Shown: piece after piece, positions 19,748-27,726 of the stretch
How positions within the stretch are numbered: the stretch's first letter is position 1
Layout: each line of letters begins with the position of its first letter
NCBI RefSeq assembly: GCF_022448905.1
Contig: NZ_JAKVCW010000015.1
Span: forward strand, 61,641-125,640
Source: Shimia sp.
Lineage (GTDB): Bacteria; Pseudomonadota; Alphaproteobacteria; Rhodobacterales; Rhodobacteraceae
Reading direction: 5' to 3'
Length of the DNA stretch: 64,000 nucleotides
The notes under the pieces: model-generated
What the model saw: the letters and a program-made list of their open reading frames with translations, nothing else
Databases searched by the model: none
What the model was told of the DNA's origin: nothing
Translations under genes and position numbers: made by a program

Positions 19748-20038
19748 ATGTCGCGCCGTTGCGAACTGACCGGAAAAGGCCCGATGACGGGCAACAACGT
19801 AAGCCACGCCAAAAACCGCACCCGTCGTCGGTTTCTGCCAAACCTGAATGACGTGACCCTGCAGTCTGAGACTCTGGGCCGTGGTTTCAAATTCCGTATC
19901 TCCGCGGCTGCGCTGCGCACTGTGGACCACCGCGGTGGGCTGGACGGCTTCATGGCGAAAGCAAAAGACACCGAGCTGTCTGAGAACGCTCTGAAAGTCA
20001 AAAAAGAGATCGCCAAAGCACAGGCCGCAAACGCCTGA
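19748..20038 (+). CDS. rpmB: 50S ribosomal protein L28
   Basis: 96 residues, beginning [21 protein letters not shown], the signature of L28, then RRRFLPNL and [11 protein letters not shown]. The alphaproteobacterial form carries the lysine- and alanine-rich tail seen here. It binds 23S rRNA in the large subunit. It has a clear promoter and terminator and is transcribed alone. Confidence 0.97.
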   Translation: MSRRCELTGKGPMTGNNVSHAKNRTRRRFLPNLNDVTLQSETLGRGFKFRISAAALRTVDHRGGLDGFMAKAKDTELSENALKVKKEIAKAQAANA

Positions 20039-20063
20039 TCGTGCTGATCTTTTGAAGATTTTG

Positions 20064-20097
20064 ACAGCCTCGCAGTTTTGCGGGGCTGTTTCTTTTT
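20064..20097 (+). terminator. terminator of rpmB
   Basis: ACAGCCTCGCA-GTTT-TGCGGGGCTGT is an 11-bp stem with one G-U pair, followed by TTCTTTTT. Confidence 0.9.
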
Positions 20098-20138
20098 GTC
20101 GCCTTCACATTCCTGAGAGGGCGTGCCTATATGCGGCC

Positions 20139-20492
20139 ATGACGCTTCGTTTGCGCAGATATGTGGCCGCCGTTATGGCGCTGGTGCTGGTTCTGACCGG
20201 GCACAGCATGGCCATTGCGCGTGGCATGACCGGCCCTGAGGGGTTTGCGGAATACTGCATTGGCGAAAGCGCGGTGATGGTGCCAGTGGATGCCGAGGGC
20301 AAGCCCACCGGACCGGCGCATTTTTGTCCCGAAGTGAGTTTCACCCTGCTCAACTGGGTGGCCTTGGACCAAGCCGATGTCGGTAAGGTGCTGGGTCGGA
20401 GCGAGGCGCTGCAGCTGCCTCAGGTGGCTGTCGAGGGCGTGATTCGTCTGATTGCGGAAAGTGCGCGGGCGCCGCCGCTGGGTTTTCTCTGA
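20139..20492 (+). CDS. small exported protein preceding the copper chaperone
   Basis: 117 residues from the ATG at 20139; the open frame extends upstream through the rpmB terminator, so earlier starts are unlikely. After a basic start (MTLRLRRY) comes a hydrophobic run VAAVMALVLVLTGHSMA, a signal peptide or anchor. Two cysteines (AEYCIGE and HFCPEV) lie in the mature part and could bind metal. It is 47 bases upstream of a PCuAC gene, and short exported partners are common there. No named family is claimed. Confidence 0.7.
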   Translation: MTLRLRRYVAAVMALVLVLTGHSMAIARGMTGPEGFAEYCIGESAVMVPVDAEGKPTGPAHFCPEVSFTLLNWVALDQADVGKVLGRSEALQLPQVAVEGVIRLIAESARAPPLGFL

Positions 20493-20539
20493 TCCAAACA
20501 CACAAACCACAGAGAAAACCTTCCGGACAGGAGATCAAT

Positions 20540-21046
20540 ATGTCCTTCAAAACTCTTTCCCTCGCAGCGGCCGCTGCCGTTGCTTTTGCCCTGCCTGCTT
20601 TTGCGGAAAGCATCATCGCCGTAAATGACGCCTATGCACGTGTGTCTTCCAAGATGGCCAAGGCGGGCGCCGCCTTTATGGTGATCGAAAACACCGGTGC
20701 GGAGGACGACCATTTGATTGGTGTGAGCTCCGATGTGGCCAAGCGTACCGAGCTGCATACACACATGGATGATGGAAACGGCAACATGAAAATGATGCAC
20801 GTGAAAGAGGGCTTTGCCGTGCCTGCGGGTGGTGAACATGCGCTGGCGCGCGGTGGCGATCACGTGATGTTCATGGGCCTGACCCGTGGTCTGGAGCATG
20901 GCGATGTGGTGACCATCACCCTGACCTTCGAGAAGGCCGGGGATGTGACGCTGGAGGTGCCTGTGGATCTGGAGCGCAAGCCGGATCATGGGGCCATGAA
21001 GCATGGCGACCATTCTGGTCATGGCATGAAGAAGGCCGACGGTTAA
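20540..21046 (+). CDS. periplasmic copper chaperone PCuA(C)
   Basis: 168 residues with a signal peptide (LSLAAAAAVAFALPAFA). The PCuAC domain shows AGAAFMVIENTG, ELHTHMDD, NMKMMHV and the HVMFMGL strand. The His and Met residues fit the H(M)-x10-M-x21-H-x-M copper site. The tail GAMKHGDHSGHGMKK is a second metal-binding stretch typical of PCuAC. It delivers copper to cytochrome oxidase CuA or CuB sites. The upstream small exported gene is probably co-transcribed. Confidence 0.9.
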   Translation: MSFKTLSLAAAAAVAFALPAFAESIIAVNDAYARVSSKMAKAGAAFMVIENTGAEDDHLIGVSSDVAKRTELHTHMDDGNGNMKMMHVKEGFAVPAGGEHALARGGDHVMFMGLTRGLEHGDVVTITLTFEKAGDVTLEVPVDLERKPDHGAMKHGDHSGHGMKKADG

Positions 21047-21077
21047 GCGGCGTGCTTCTTTGCTGAAATTCAGTGGG

Positions 21078-21101
21078 GCCGGTCCTTATGGATCGGCTTT
21101 T
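21078..21101 (+). terminator. terminator after the copper chaperone gene
   Basis: GCCGGTCC-TTAT-GGATCGGC followed by TTTT; the eight-pair stem ends just before the stop of the convergent sirtuin gene. Confidence 0.8.
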
Positions 21102-21102
21102 G

Positions 21103-21804
21103 CTATTTGGCGCGGGCGAGTTCCGAGGCGACCCACTCCGGCACAACCTGTGTGGCGGGGCCAAAATGGGTTTCGGCAAAGCGTGACACACCGGAAGAGG
21201 GCTCCAGGTTCAACTCCACCGTATGGGCGCCGAACATGTCGGCCTCGTTGACAAAATTGGCCGCCGGGTAGACCTCGCCGGAGGTGCCGATCGAGACAAA
21301 CACATCGGCCTGCGCCAAAGCGTTGGAAATGCGCTCCATACCGTAGGGCATTTCGCCAAACCAGACCACGTCTGGGCGGGTGGCAGGCGCGCCGCAGGTC
21401 GGGCAGGGATCATCTGGCGACATGGTGGGCGGGGCAGGCCAGCGGTGATCGCAGGCGTGACACAGGCCGCCGTGCAGGGTGCCGTGCATGTGCAAGACGT
21501 TCTGGCTACCAGCTTTCTCGTGCAGCCCGTCCACATTCTGGGTCACGATCAACACGGCGCCGGGAAACTTGGCCTCCAGCTCTGCCAGCGCAAAATGGGC
21601 CGCATTGGGCTCAGCCTCTGCAGATTGCTCGCGGCGGGCGTTGTAGAAGTCATGCACCAGCTTGGGATTGCGGGCGAAACCCTCCGGTGTGGCGACATCT
21701 TCGATGCGGTGCTGCGCCCAGAGGCCGTCCTCGTCGCGAAAGGTGCCTAGGCCACTTTCGGCGCTGATCCCGGCGCCGGTGAGGATGACGAAAGACTGTG
21801 ACAT
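21103..21804 (-). CDS. cobB: NAD-dependent protein deacylase, Sir2 family
   Basis: 233 residues from the ATG at 21804, which follows AGGAGC; the open frame continues 36 bases upstream without a ribosome site. It shows GAGISAESGLGTFRDEDGLW (NAD site), TQNVDGLHEKAG, the catalytic HMHG, and a zinc site CHAC...CPTC. FYNARRE provides the Tyr and Arg pair that in SIRT5/CobB-type enzymes favours removal of succinyl and malonyl groups. It is therefore likely a lysine desuccinylase and deacetylase in the cytosol. Confidence 0.93.
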   Translation of the reverse strand: MSQSFVILTGAGISAESGLGTFRDEDGLWAQHRIEDVATPEGFARNPKLVHDFYNARREQSAEAEPNAAHFALAELEAKFPGAVLIVTQNVDGLHEKAGSQNVLHMHGTLHGGLCHACDHRWPAPPTMSPDDPCPTCGAPATRPDVVWFGEMPYGMERISNALAQADVFVSIGTSGEVYPAANFVNEADMFGAHTVELNLEPSSGVSRFAETHFGPATQVVPEWVASELARAK

Positions 21805-21917
21805 TAGGGCTCCTGATGTTGGCTGTAGGCAGTGTTGCAAGTGGCACAGAGAGAGGCAAGTGCTTGACCTATATGCCAGTTGCGGCGATGGCTAGGGCAC
21901 CACAAGGGAGAGAGAAT

Positions 21918-22358
21918 ATGCGGGTTCTGTTTGTATGTCTGGGCAATATTTGTCGGTCGCCTTCGGCAGAAGGCGTGTTTCGCGCCATGGTGCCAGAGGT
22001 GGAAACCGACAGCGCAGGCACGGCGGGGTGGCACGTGGGCAAGCCGCCTTATGGACCGATGCAGGCGGCCGCGCTGGCGCGGGATGTGGACCTGTCTGAT
22101 TTGCGGGCCCGGCAGTTTGTGGCGCGCGATTTTGAGCGGTTTGATCTGATCGTTGGGATGGATGCAGAGAACATCGCCAATATCGAGGTGCTGCGCCCGG
22201 ATGGGAGCGACACCGAAGTGCGGCTGTTCACCGATTATGCGCCGGAGAGCGGCATGTCCGAGGTTCCAGATCCGTATTACACGCGGGATTTTGACGGGGC
22301 GCTGGACCTGATCGAAGACTGCGCGCGCGGGCTGAAAGCGGCCTTAGAGGCAGGCTGA
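21918..22358 (+). CDS. low-molecular-weight protein tyrosine phosphatase
   Basis: 146 residues from the ATG at 21918, after GGGAGAGAG. The active-site loop VCLGNICRSPSAEG and the general-acid loop VPDPYY place it in the LMW-PTP family, close to the eukaryotic-type branch. It dephosphorylates protein phosphotyrosine in the cytoplasm. No tyrosine kinase or exopolysaccharide genes flank it, so its target is unknown. It is divergent from cobB. Confidence 0.93.
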   Translation: MRVLFVCLGNICRSPSAEGVFRAMVPEVETDSAGTAGWHVGKPPYGPMQAAALARDVDLSDLRARQFVARDFERFDLIVGMDAENIANIEVLRPDGSDTEVRLFTDYAPESGMSEVPDPYYTRDFDGALDLIEDCARGLKAALEAG

Positions 22359-22382
22359 AGTTTTGGAAGTTTGGAAACTGGG

Positions 22383-23354
22383 CTAGTTGTCTGTGTCCAG
22401 GGTCTTGAAGGTTCCGTCGAGCCAAGGGAAGCGCTCAAGAGCGGGGCTGACCATATGGGCGTGGATCAGGCCGCGCATGGTTTGGGCCACATCCCGCGGC
22501 ACCGTGTCGGCCCAGTCGCCGCTGGCGAGCAGCGAGATTTGGCGGCTGAACGGTGCAAACGGCAGCGGGTGAGCGTCAACCTGATCGTGGAAACGGGCAG
22601 CTCGCAGATAGCCCAGCGGTGTGGTGATTGCCCAGCCAATACCGCGTGACACCATAGCCATAAGGGACGGGTTGGAGCCAATTTCGAAACGGTGCGGCAC
22701 TTCAAACTGGGCGCGGGTCAGCGCGGCCTCGATTTGGCGGCCAATGAGCTGTTCCTGACCGTAGCGCAGCATGGGGAGCTCTTGCAGCGCGGTTGTGATA
22801 TCGCCTTTCGGAGGCAGGTAACCTGAGGGTGCGACGAGGATGAACGGATCCTGTGCAAGCGGGTATTCTGTTATGCCATCAAGTGCTTCCGGAGCCACGG
22901 CGGTGATGGCCAGGTGTAGGTCGCCGTTGCGAATGGCGTCTGTGATCTCATGGCTTGGCGCGGTCACAAGGCGAAAGCGGCAGCGGGTCATGGACTCGGC
23001 CAGTTTGGTGACCAGCCGCGGGGTCAGATCGTTGTCAAAGTCATCAATGATGCCCATCGACAGTTGCGTCAGGTGGGTGAGGTCCATCACGGTGAGTTCG
23101 GATTGCGCCAACCGCAGTTGTGAGAGGACCTCCCGCGCCCGGACCAGATAAGCGCGGCCTGCTGCGGTGAGTTGCATCGGGCGTTTGCTGTGATCTATCA
23201 GGTCGGTGCCAAGCGCGGTTTGCAGGTTGCGGATCTGCTGTGACACCGCGGGTTGGGACAGGCCTGTGATCTCGGATGCACGCGCCACAGAGCCGTGCTC
23301 GGCGAGTGCCTCAAAAACTTCGAGGCCGCGCAATGTGACGCCTTTGTTGAGCAT
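22383..23354 (-). CDS. LysR-family transcriptional regulator
   Basis: About 323 residues from the ATG at 23354, which has GGAGGG directly upstream; a start four codons earlier would place that ribosome site inside the gene. The N-terminal winged helix-turn-helix is typical (LEVFEALAEHGSVARASEITGLSQPAVSQQIRNLQ), followed by the LysR effector domain. No divergent catabolic gene is adjacent (a small exported protein lies upstream on the same strand), so the regulon and ligand are unknown. Confidence 0.9.
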   Translation of the reverse strand: MLNKGVTLRGLEVFEALAEHGSVARASEITGLSQPAVSQQIRNLQTALGTDLIDHSKRPMQLTAAGRAYLVRAREVLSQLRLAQSELTVMDLTHLTQLSMGIIDDFDNDLTPRLVTKLAESMTRCRFRLVTAPSHEITDAIRNGDLHLAITAVAPEALDGITEYPLAQDPFILVAPSGYLPPKGDITTALQELPMLRYGQEQLIGRQIEAALTRAQFEVPHRFEIGSNPSLMAMVSRGIGWAITTPLGYLRAARFHDQVDAHPLPFAPFSRQISLLASGDWADTVPRDVAQTMRGLIHAHMVSPALERFPWLDGTFKTLDTDN

Positions 23355-23429
23355 AGGTCCCTCCACCAGCTTTGGCTTTTGTGAATAGGGAGCGACCTTG
23401 GGTCAAGCGCTTTTGCCCGCGCAATAGCC

Positions 23430-23750
23430 TCAGCGCAGATGTTTGCAGCTGGACACAACGCTGGTTTCAAACTTCTTGTAGCGCTTCCAGAAGATCTCAT
23501 GGCTGCGTTGGTTCGACTGGCGGATTTCCTGCGCCTTGTGCGGGTCTTTGATGAAGCTTGCGGCCAGGCGTTGATCGGCGCGTGACAGGCTTTTGTTCGC
23601 GGTTTTCTGAATACAACGGCACATTTGGCGGGTCGCACCGTCGCGGTCCGAGCGCAAGCAAGCGCGGTTCAGCGTGTTGGCGTCTACGGGCTGCGGGAGT
23701 GCGGGAACAAGCATCAGCGCCAGAAGCGGCGCGGCAAAAAATCTGGTCAT
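23430..23750 (-). CDS. small exported cysteine-containing protein
   Basis: 106 residues from the ATG at 23750. The start FFAAPLLALMLVPALPQPVDA is a signal peptide. The mature part has four cysteines (ACL, CRC and a late SCK) and is highly basic (RADQRLAASFIKDP, KRYKKFE). The cysteines suggest a disulphide-bonded periplasmic protein. I do not recognise the family. It is upstream of and co-directional with the LysR gene, 75 bases away. Confidence 0.6.
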   Translation of the reverse strand: MTRFFAAPLLALMLVPALPQPVDANTLNRACLRSDRDGATRQMCRCIQKTANKSLSRADQRLAASFIKDPHKAQEIRQSNQRSHEIFWKRYKKFETSVVSSCKHLR

Positions 23751-23967
23751 GGGTGCCTCATCTCTCTGCGTCGGGCCACGTGGCGTGTTTTGTGCCATCT
23801 GGTTCGCCCGACAGAAAACCAAAGCCAATATGGCCCAAAATCACTTCTGGTGCAATCACATGCGCGTGTCTGGCGCTGGATGTGGTGCTTGGGCATGGGG
23901 GGGAGGGAAAATCATTAGTCAATTTGCAGGGGCGTGGACTAAGCTGAGGAAAAGCAAGGAGGAACCT

Positions 23968-24288
23968 ATGCCGAATATTTCTAAGGAGGCGGAGCTTCAA
24001 ACCGTCATCACCACCTTCGAAATGACGCCAGGCACCTGTCAGGATTTGCTGGATGCGCTGACCGATGCTTATGACCAATTCATCTCCAAACAGCCCGGTT
24101 TTATTGCCGCTGGCTTGCATGTGAATGACGCGCAGACGCGGATTGCCAATTATTCGCAGTGGCGGCGGCGGGAGGATTTTCAGGCGATGCTGCGCAGTGA
24201 AGAGATGCGGGAGCGCAATCGCAAGATCAATCAACTTTGCCGCAGTTTTGAACCGGTGATGTATGACGTTTTGCAGGCCTATGATTGA
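23968..24288 (+). CDS. antibiotic biosynthesis monooxygenase (ABM) domain protein
   Basis: 106 residues from the ATG at 23968, five bases after AAGGAGGA. The ABM ferredoxin-like dimeric alpha-beta barrel pattern is visible: LQTVITTFEMTPGTCQDLLDAL, QPGFIAAGLHVN and IANYSQWRRREDFQAML. Such proteins include quinol monooxygenases and heme-degrading enzymes, but many are uncharacterised. A universal stress protein gene follows 47 bases downstream, so a joint stress role is possible. Confidence 0.8.
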   Translation: MPNISKEAELQTVITTFEMTPGTCQDLLDALTDAYDQFISKQPGFIAAGLHVNDAQTRIANYSQWRRREDFQAMLRSEEMRERNRKINQLCRSFEPVMYDVLQAYD

Positions 24289-24335
24289 CGTTTGACCCTG
24301 TACCTGTTGTTGTCGTGCTTGGTTAGGAGTTTGAA

Positions 24336-24743
24336 ATGTATAAGCATATTCTTGTGCCGGTTGCCTTTGACGAGGCCCATGATCCAAGTGAGGCGGTGGC
24401 GGTGGCGCGTCGGTTGATTGATGAGGACGGGCAGGTGAGCCTGTTGCATGTGATGGCCAATGTGCCGAGTTACGTGATCAACTATGTGCCCGAAGGGTTT
24501 CAGGCGGAGGCGCAGACGGCGATTGTGGCCAGTCTGGAGGCTATGGGCGGCGACCTTCCCAACGTAAAAGGCGTTGTAGAAGAAGGACATGCGGGCAAGA
24601 CCATTGTGAAATGGGGGGCGGCAAACGCGGTGGATTGCATTGTGATCGCATCCCACAAACCCGGCGTACAAGACATTGTGTTGGGTAGTACGGCGGCACA
24701 GGTTGTGCGTCATGCCAAATGCGCGGTACATGTGACCCGGTAG
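24336..24743 (+). CDS. universal stress protein (UspA family)
   Basis: 135 residues with AGGAG before the ATG. It starts YKHILVPVAFD and ends with the ATP-binding pattern G-2x-G-9x-G(S/T) in the region PGVQDIVLGSTAAQVVRHAKCAVHV. Usp proteins are small cytosolic dimers that help cells through stress. It lies between the ABM gene and a small exported protein gene, all on the same strand with short gaps, probably one operon. Confidence 0.92.
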   Translation: MYKHILVPVAFDEAHDPSEAVAVARRLIDEDGQVSLLHVMANVPSYVINYVPEGFQAEAQTAIVASLEAMGGDLPNVKGVVEEGHAGKTIVKWGAANAVDCIVIASHKPGVQDIVLGSTAAQVVRHAKCAVHVTR

Positions 24744-24764
24744 GCAGGGAGAAAGGCTCAGAAT

Positions 24765-25265
24765 ATGCGCGTAGTCAAAGTGTTGCAGGCGGCGGCAGTG
24801 GCCTTGATGGGGATCGTGGCACAGCCGGCGATGGCTGAGGATGACATCGGGTTTTCCGATCAGCAGACCAAGCGGACGGTAGATATTTTCACCTACGGTG
24901 TGAGCGAATGCGCCAAGGTCGATCTGGTGTATCGCATTGACTGTCTGCGTCAAACCTACAGCCAGACTGTGCGTGTGATTTCAAAGGCTTCGGTCTATTG
25001 GGAGGCGGAAGTGGCACTGACCCGCGTGAACCGTGGCTTGTACTCTTTTGTGCGTGCAAACACCGATTCCAATCTCGGGCGCGAGCGTGTGAATGGCGGG
25101 CGGATCAAGGCGGTGACGCAGGAGTCTATGCCGCAGGCGATCCAGCTGTATATGGCGGGCGCAGATAAGGCGGCGGAAGTGATGCGCAGCGGGTCGTCGA
25201 TTGAAGTGCGGTATTTCTCGCCAATTGCAGATGCGGTGGAAGCGTCCAAAGCGCTGCTGCAGTAA
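24765..25265 (+). CDS. exported protein of unknown function
   Basis: 166 residues, 21 bases after the usp gene and preceded by GGGAGAAAGG. The N-terminus LQAAAVALMGIVAQPAMA is a clear Sec signal. The mature part is mainly helical, with two cysteines close together (SECAKVDLVYRIDCLRQ) that may form a disulphide. No known domain is recognised. It ends the putative ABM-usp operon; a strong terminator follows. Confidence 0.75.
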   Translation: MRVVKVLQAAAVALMGIVAQPAMAEDDIGFSDQQTKRTVDIFTYGVSECAKVDLVYRIDCLRQTYSQTVRVISKASVYWEAEVALTRVNRGLYSFVRANTDSNLGRERVNGGRIKAVTQESMPQAIQLYMAGADKAAEVMRSGSSIEVRYFSPIADAVEASKALLQ

Positions 25266-25331
25266 AGGTTAACAGCGGGGATCTCGGTGGGGATTTTGAC
25301 GTCGGTATTGCGTCGGTATTGTGGCTGTTTC

Positions 25332-25370
25332 ACGGAGGTGCGGTTTTGACCGCGCCTCCGTTAACGTTTT
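25332..25370 (+). terminator. bidirectional terminator between convergent genes
   Basis: ACGGAGGTGCGGT-TTTG-ACCGCGCCTCCGT is a 13-bp stem with one G-U pair, followed by TAACGTTTT. Just upstream (25300-25320) the motif CGTCGGTATTG is repeated twice in tandem. Confidence 0.85.
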
Positions 25371-25376
25371 GGCGGT

Positions 25377-25781
25377 TTAAGTCGCGGGACGCAGCTCTTT
25401 GGGCAGCTCGTCGATGTGGAAATCCACGTGCAGGTGGTTGCCGTCCGGGTCGTGGATGTTGACCTGCACAATTGGGAAGCCGGGCGGGAAGCCGAGGTAA
25501 TAGTCCAGATCGTGCGCTTTGAGCACTTCGAGGAAGCCGGGCATGTCAGTGGCGGCAAAAGCGGCGTGCTCCAGGGCGATCTCATGGCCACCCGCAATCA
25601 GCGGTTTTGTTGAGCCCACCAGATGCACCACCGCCTTGTCGCCAAGGTACATCCAAGCGCCAGGAAAACCGAAGTCGGGTCGGGGGCCATTGGTCATGCC
25701 CAGATCCTCTTCGTAGAAGCGGATCATAACGTCGAGATTTTGGGTGCCGATGTTGGCGTGATCTAAGCTGTGTAATGGCAT
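25377..25781 (-). CDS. VOC-family (glyoxalase-like) protein
   Basis: 134 residues from the ATG at 25781; a TTG twelve codons upstream has no ribosome site. The vicinal oxygen chelate fold is visible: LDHANIGTQNLDVMIRFYEEDLGM at the start and IHDPDGNHLHVDF at the end. Putative metal ligands are His in LDHAN, His in LEHAAF and the C-terminal HVDF region. Members include glyoxalases, dioxygenases and isomerases; the substrate cannot be told. Confidence 0.85.
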   Translation of the reverse strand: MPLHSLDHANIGTQNLDVMIRFYEEDLGMTNGPRPDFGFPGAWMYLGDKAVVHLVGSTKPLIAGGHEIALEHAAFAATDMPGFLEVLKAHDLDYYLGFPPGFPIVQVNIHDPDGNHLHVDFHIDELPKELRPAT

Positions 25782-25813
25782 GACGTGACGGTAGGGCGCG
25801 CCATTGCCTTGCG

Positions 25814-26317
25814 TCAAGCGAAAGATGTTGGCGCTAACACATCTTCAGATGTCAGGTGAAAGGCTTTGCCAAAACCGCCATTCAAAAGGCCGCCAGACAG
25901 GTCAAAACGCACAAAAGAGAAATCGGGGAAGTCGACGTAGAGTTTGGCCTTGGGCCGCAGTGACAGGAAGTGGTCTCGGGTTTGAGTGTGTGCCTCACTG
26001 TCTTTTGCCAGAAATGATGCCTTTGCGTGAAGGGTCATCCGCGGGTGTGTGAGCGCGTCGCCTTTGTCGCCAGGCTCCCCCACCAACAGAGCGCAGTTCG
26101 CATCGGCGCGCAGCGCGCCAGTGTGGCTGGACAGATCGGAGATCAATGTTATCGGGGCGCCGTCCGGCGCGGTGGCGAGGGCCACTCGGGTCACGGATGG
26201 GGTGCCAGTGGCGGGATCGGTGACGGCAAGCGCGGCGTAAGTGGCAGAGGACAGAAGGTCGCGGGCCAAGGTGCGGGCGTCAGCATCGGTTGGACGAATG
26301 GGGTCGGATTTGGTCAT
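25814..26317 (-). CDS. HugZ-like pyridoxamine 5'-phosphate oxidase-fold protein
   Basis: 167 residues from the ATG at 26317. The split-barrel FMN-binding fold of the HugZ group is recognised by ARDLLSSATYAALAVTDPATGTPSVTRVALA, LISDLSSHTGALRADANCALLVGEPG and the C-terminal DFSFVRFDLSGGLLNGGFGKAFHL, which corresponds to the heme-binding His-containing tail of HugZ. It is shorter than HugZ because it lacks the extra DUF2470 domain. It may degrade heme, but no heme uptake genes are nearby. It begins directly after the terminator of the candidate sRNA. Confidence 0.8.
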   Translation of the reverse strand: MTKSDPIRPTDADARTLARDLLSSATYAALAVTDPATGTPSVTRVALATAPDGAPITLISDLSSHTGALRADANCALLVGEPGDKGDALTHPRMTLHAKASFLAKDSEAHTQTRDHFLSLRPKAKLYVDFPDFSFVRFDLSGGLLNGGFGKAFHLTSEDVLAPTSFA

Positions 26318-26365
26318 GGTGCGAGGTTGCCAGTTTTTCAGAAGAGCCAAAAGGGTGCAGACCAA

Positions 26366-26529
26366 CAAAAACGGCGCCTGGGATCAACCTGGGCGCCGTT
26401 ATTGTGTAGCTAGCTGGACCGTGTCTGCTTGCGTGCGTGGCTTGCTGTCTGGCTGGACCTGGCGGTGGGCTGGGCCTTGCTTGATTGCTTGCTTCGTACG
26501 TGAGTGGCCGGTCTGGCTCGCTCTCTGTT
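26366..26529 (-). ncRNA. candidate trans-acting small RNA, unusually poor in uridine
   Basis: A minus-strand transcript of about 160 bases is bounded by a good promoter and an intrinsic terminator. Before the terminator about 129 bases contain only 8 U, and no AUG, GUG or UUG occurs, so it cannot be a normal leader peptide gene. It is made of repeated short motifs: GCCAGAC twice, GGUCCAGC twice, and a string of AAGC/AAUC/AAGG units in the 5' half. Such a sequence would be largely single-stranded. I do not recognise it as 6S, tmRNA, SRP or RNase P RNA. Confidence 0.65.
26367..26400 (-). terminator. intrinsic terminator of the candidate sRNA
   Basis: Arms AACGGCGCC and GGCGCCGTT (26370-26378 and 26392-26400) extend inward with wobble pairs to about 13 pairs around a five-base loop. 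On the minus strand they are followed by TTTTTGTTGG. On the plus strand no T-run follows, so it is directional. Confidence 0.85.
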
Positions 26530-26535
26530 GACTCC

Positions 26536-26564
26536 TATTTAGGATGAGTCGGTGGCAGGTTCAA
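26536..26564 (-). promoter_or_regulatory. sigma70-type promoter of the candidate sRNA
   Basis: On the minus strand, TTGAAC (26564-26559) and TAAATA (26541-26536) are separated by exactly 17 bases. The first A at +1 spacing is near 26529. Confidence 0.7.
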
Positions 26565-26823
26565 GGAAAAAGTGTTTAAAAACAAAAGGTTGACTAGTTT
26601 ACTCAGGTAATGCGTTTCAAGTATTTTTGTCAGGAATTCTGGGTTGGTGGTCTCTTAGAGGCAAGGCGCTGGAGACATTGACAATTTTTTCTGCTCGCGT
26701 GTTGTGCGCTGTGAATGCCGTTCTGCAGATCGATTGGTTGTGGAGGGAAACGCGGTGGCGAAGACTGGAATTTTGCGAAGTGGACCCTAGATTTTTAGCA
26801 ATCAAACAAGAGGAGCGTGCTTG

Positions 26824-27123
26824 ATGAAATGTCCAGTGGACGGCGAAACCCTGGTGATTGCGGACCGCAACGGGGTGGAGATTGATTATTGTCCCAGCTG
26901 TCGCGGCGTGTGGCTTGATCGTGGGGAGCTGGATAAAATTATCGAGCGGGCAAGTGCCTATGCCGCGCCGCCGCCCCCGCCCCCATCCGAGAACGTGCAG
27001 CCTGCGCCGCAGCGGGGCTATGACGGGCGTGGCTATGACGAAGGCCATGTGCGCCGCTATGAGGGCAAGCCGCGCAAGAAGAAAAAGATGAGCAGCTTCC
27101 TCGACGATATTTTTGACTTCTAA
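26824..27123 (+). CDS. zf-TFIIB-like zinc-ribbon protein
   Basis: 99 residues from the ATG at 26824 (a TTG lies one codon upstream), after AGGAG. The zinc ribbon is CPVDGETL...YCPSCRGVWLDRGEL, a CPxD...CPxCxGxWLDxGE pattern typical of PF13453-type domains. A proline run and a Gly/Tyr/Arg-rich linker follow (RGYDGRGYDEGHVRRYEG), then a basic KPRKKKK and an acidic end FLDDIFDF. Function unknown. It is probably soluble. Confidence 0.85.
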   Translation: MKCPVDGETLVIADRNGVEIDYCPSCRGVWLDRGELDKIIERASAYAAPPPPPPSENVQPAPQRGYDGRGYDEGHVRRYEGKPRKKKKMSSFLDDIFDF

Positions 27124-27145
27124 GATCTCTTAGTACGCGGTTTTG

Positions 27146-27532
27146 TTATCCGGTTGGTGGATGCAGGGCCGTGCAATGCTGTGCCTGCATGCGGGCGCGG
27201 TCTTCGGCGGCGGGCAGGTCCCGCCGCAGGGCTTTCAGGCGTTGGCGTTGTTGCGCCACGTCGATCTCGACCGGGGTTTCTACCGTGCGGTAGCGGGTTT
27301 CCGGGCAGCTGTAGGGGCGGTCTTTTTTGTCATAGCAGGTGTCATAATAAGTATAGCTTTCGGAACTGCGGTGGATGGCGTAGCCGAGGGTGATATTGTC
27401 TTCGGCGGTTGTGATGGCGCGGCGTAGGGTGGCGACCTCGGATTGCGCGGTGGAGATGCAGCGCTCCAGTGGGGTGGCACAGGCGGTCAAAAGGGTGAGG
27501 CCGAGCAGGGCGGCAGGGCAGGCAAATTGCAT
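27146..27532 (-). CDS. putative lipoprotein
   Basis: 128 residues. The start ALLGLTLLTAC is a lipobox with the lipidated cysteine at residue 18. The mature part is helical with heptad-like Leu/Ala (VATLRRAITTAEDNITLG, VAQQRQRLKALRRDLPAAEDRA), probably a coiled coil, around a Tyr/Cys-rich centre (YTYYDTCYDKKDRPYSCPETRY). The family is not recognised. It is convergent with the zinc-ribbon gene. Confidence 0.7.
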   Translation of the reverse strand: MQFACPAALLGLTLLTACATPLERCISTAQSEVATLRRAITTAEDNITLGYAIHRSSESYTYYDTCYDKKDRPYSCPETRYRTVETPVEIDVAQQRQRLKALRRDLPAAEDRARMQAQHCTALHPPTG

Positions 27533-27639
27533 GAAGGGCTCCTTTGATCGGAGCAGGGTGTGGCGGGTATCGCGCGTCAGGCAAAAGCAGGGGGATGTTA
27601 TCGGATATCCAGCGTGCAGCGCCGCCTTCCTTTTGCAGT

Positions 27640-27663
27640 TTTGCTAAATTTCATTTTAGTATA
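27640..27663. promoter_or_regulatory. putative operator 1 of the XRE-cupin regulator
   Basis: TTTGCTAAAT-TTCA-TTTTAGTATA, 64 bases before the regulator start. It has the same arms and four-base spacing as the perfect palindrome upstream of the peptide transporter genes. Confidence 0.6.
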
Positions 27664-27726
27664 CATATCTTTTTTCGCTGATATGGTGTGGCCGCAGTTT
27701 TCCCAGAATATTCAATGGAGATCGTG

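Noticed and set aside
20052..20138. Extended N-terminus of the small exported protein
   Set aside because: It would require translation through the rpmB terminator; the internal ATG gives a normal signal peptide.
26366..26529. The minus-strand island as a tmRNA, 6S or RNase P RNA
   Set aside because: It lacks the tRNA-like ends and tag frame of tmRNA, the long closed bubble of 6S RNA and the conserved RNase P core; it is also too short.
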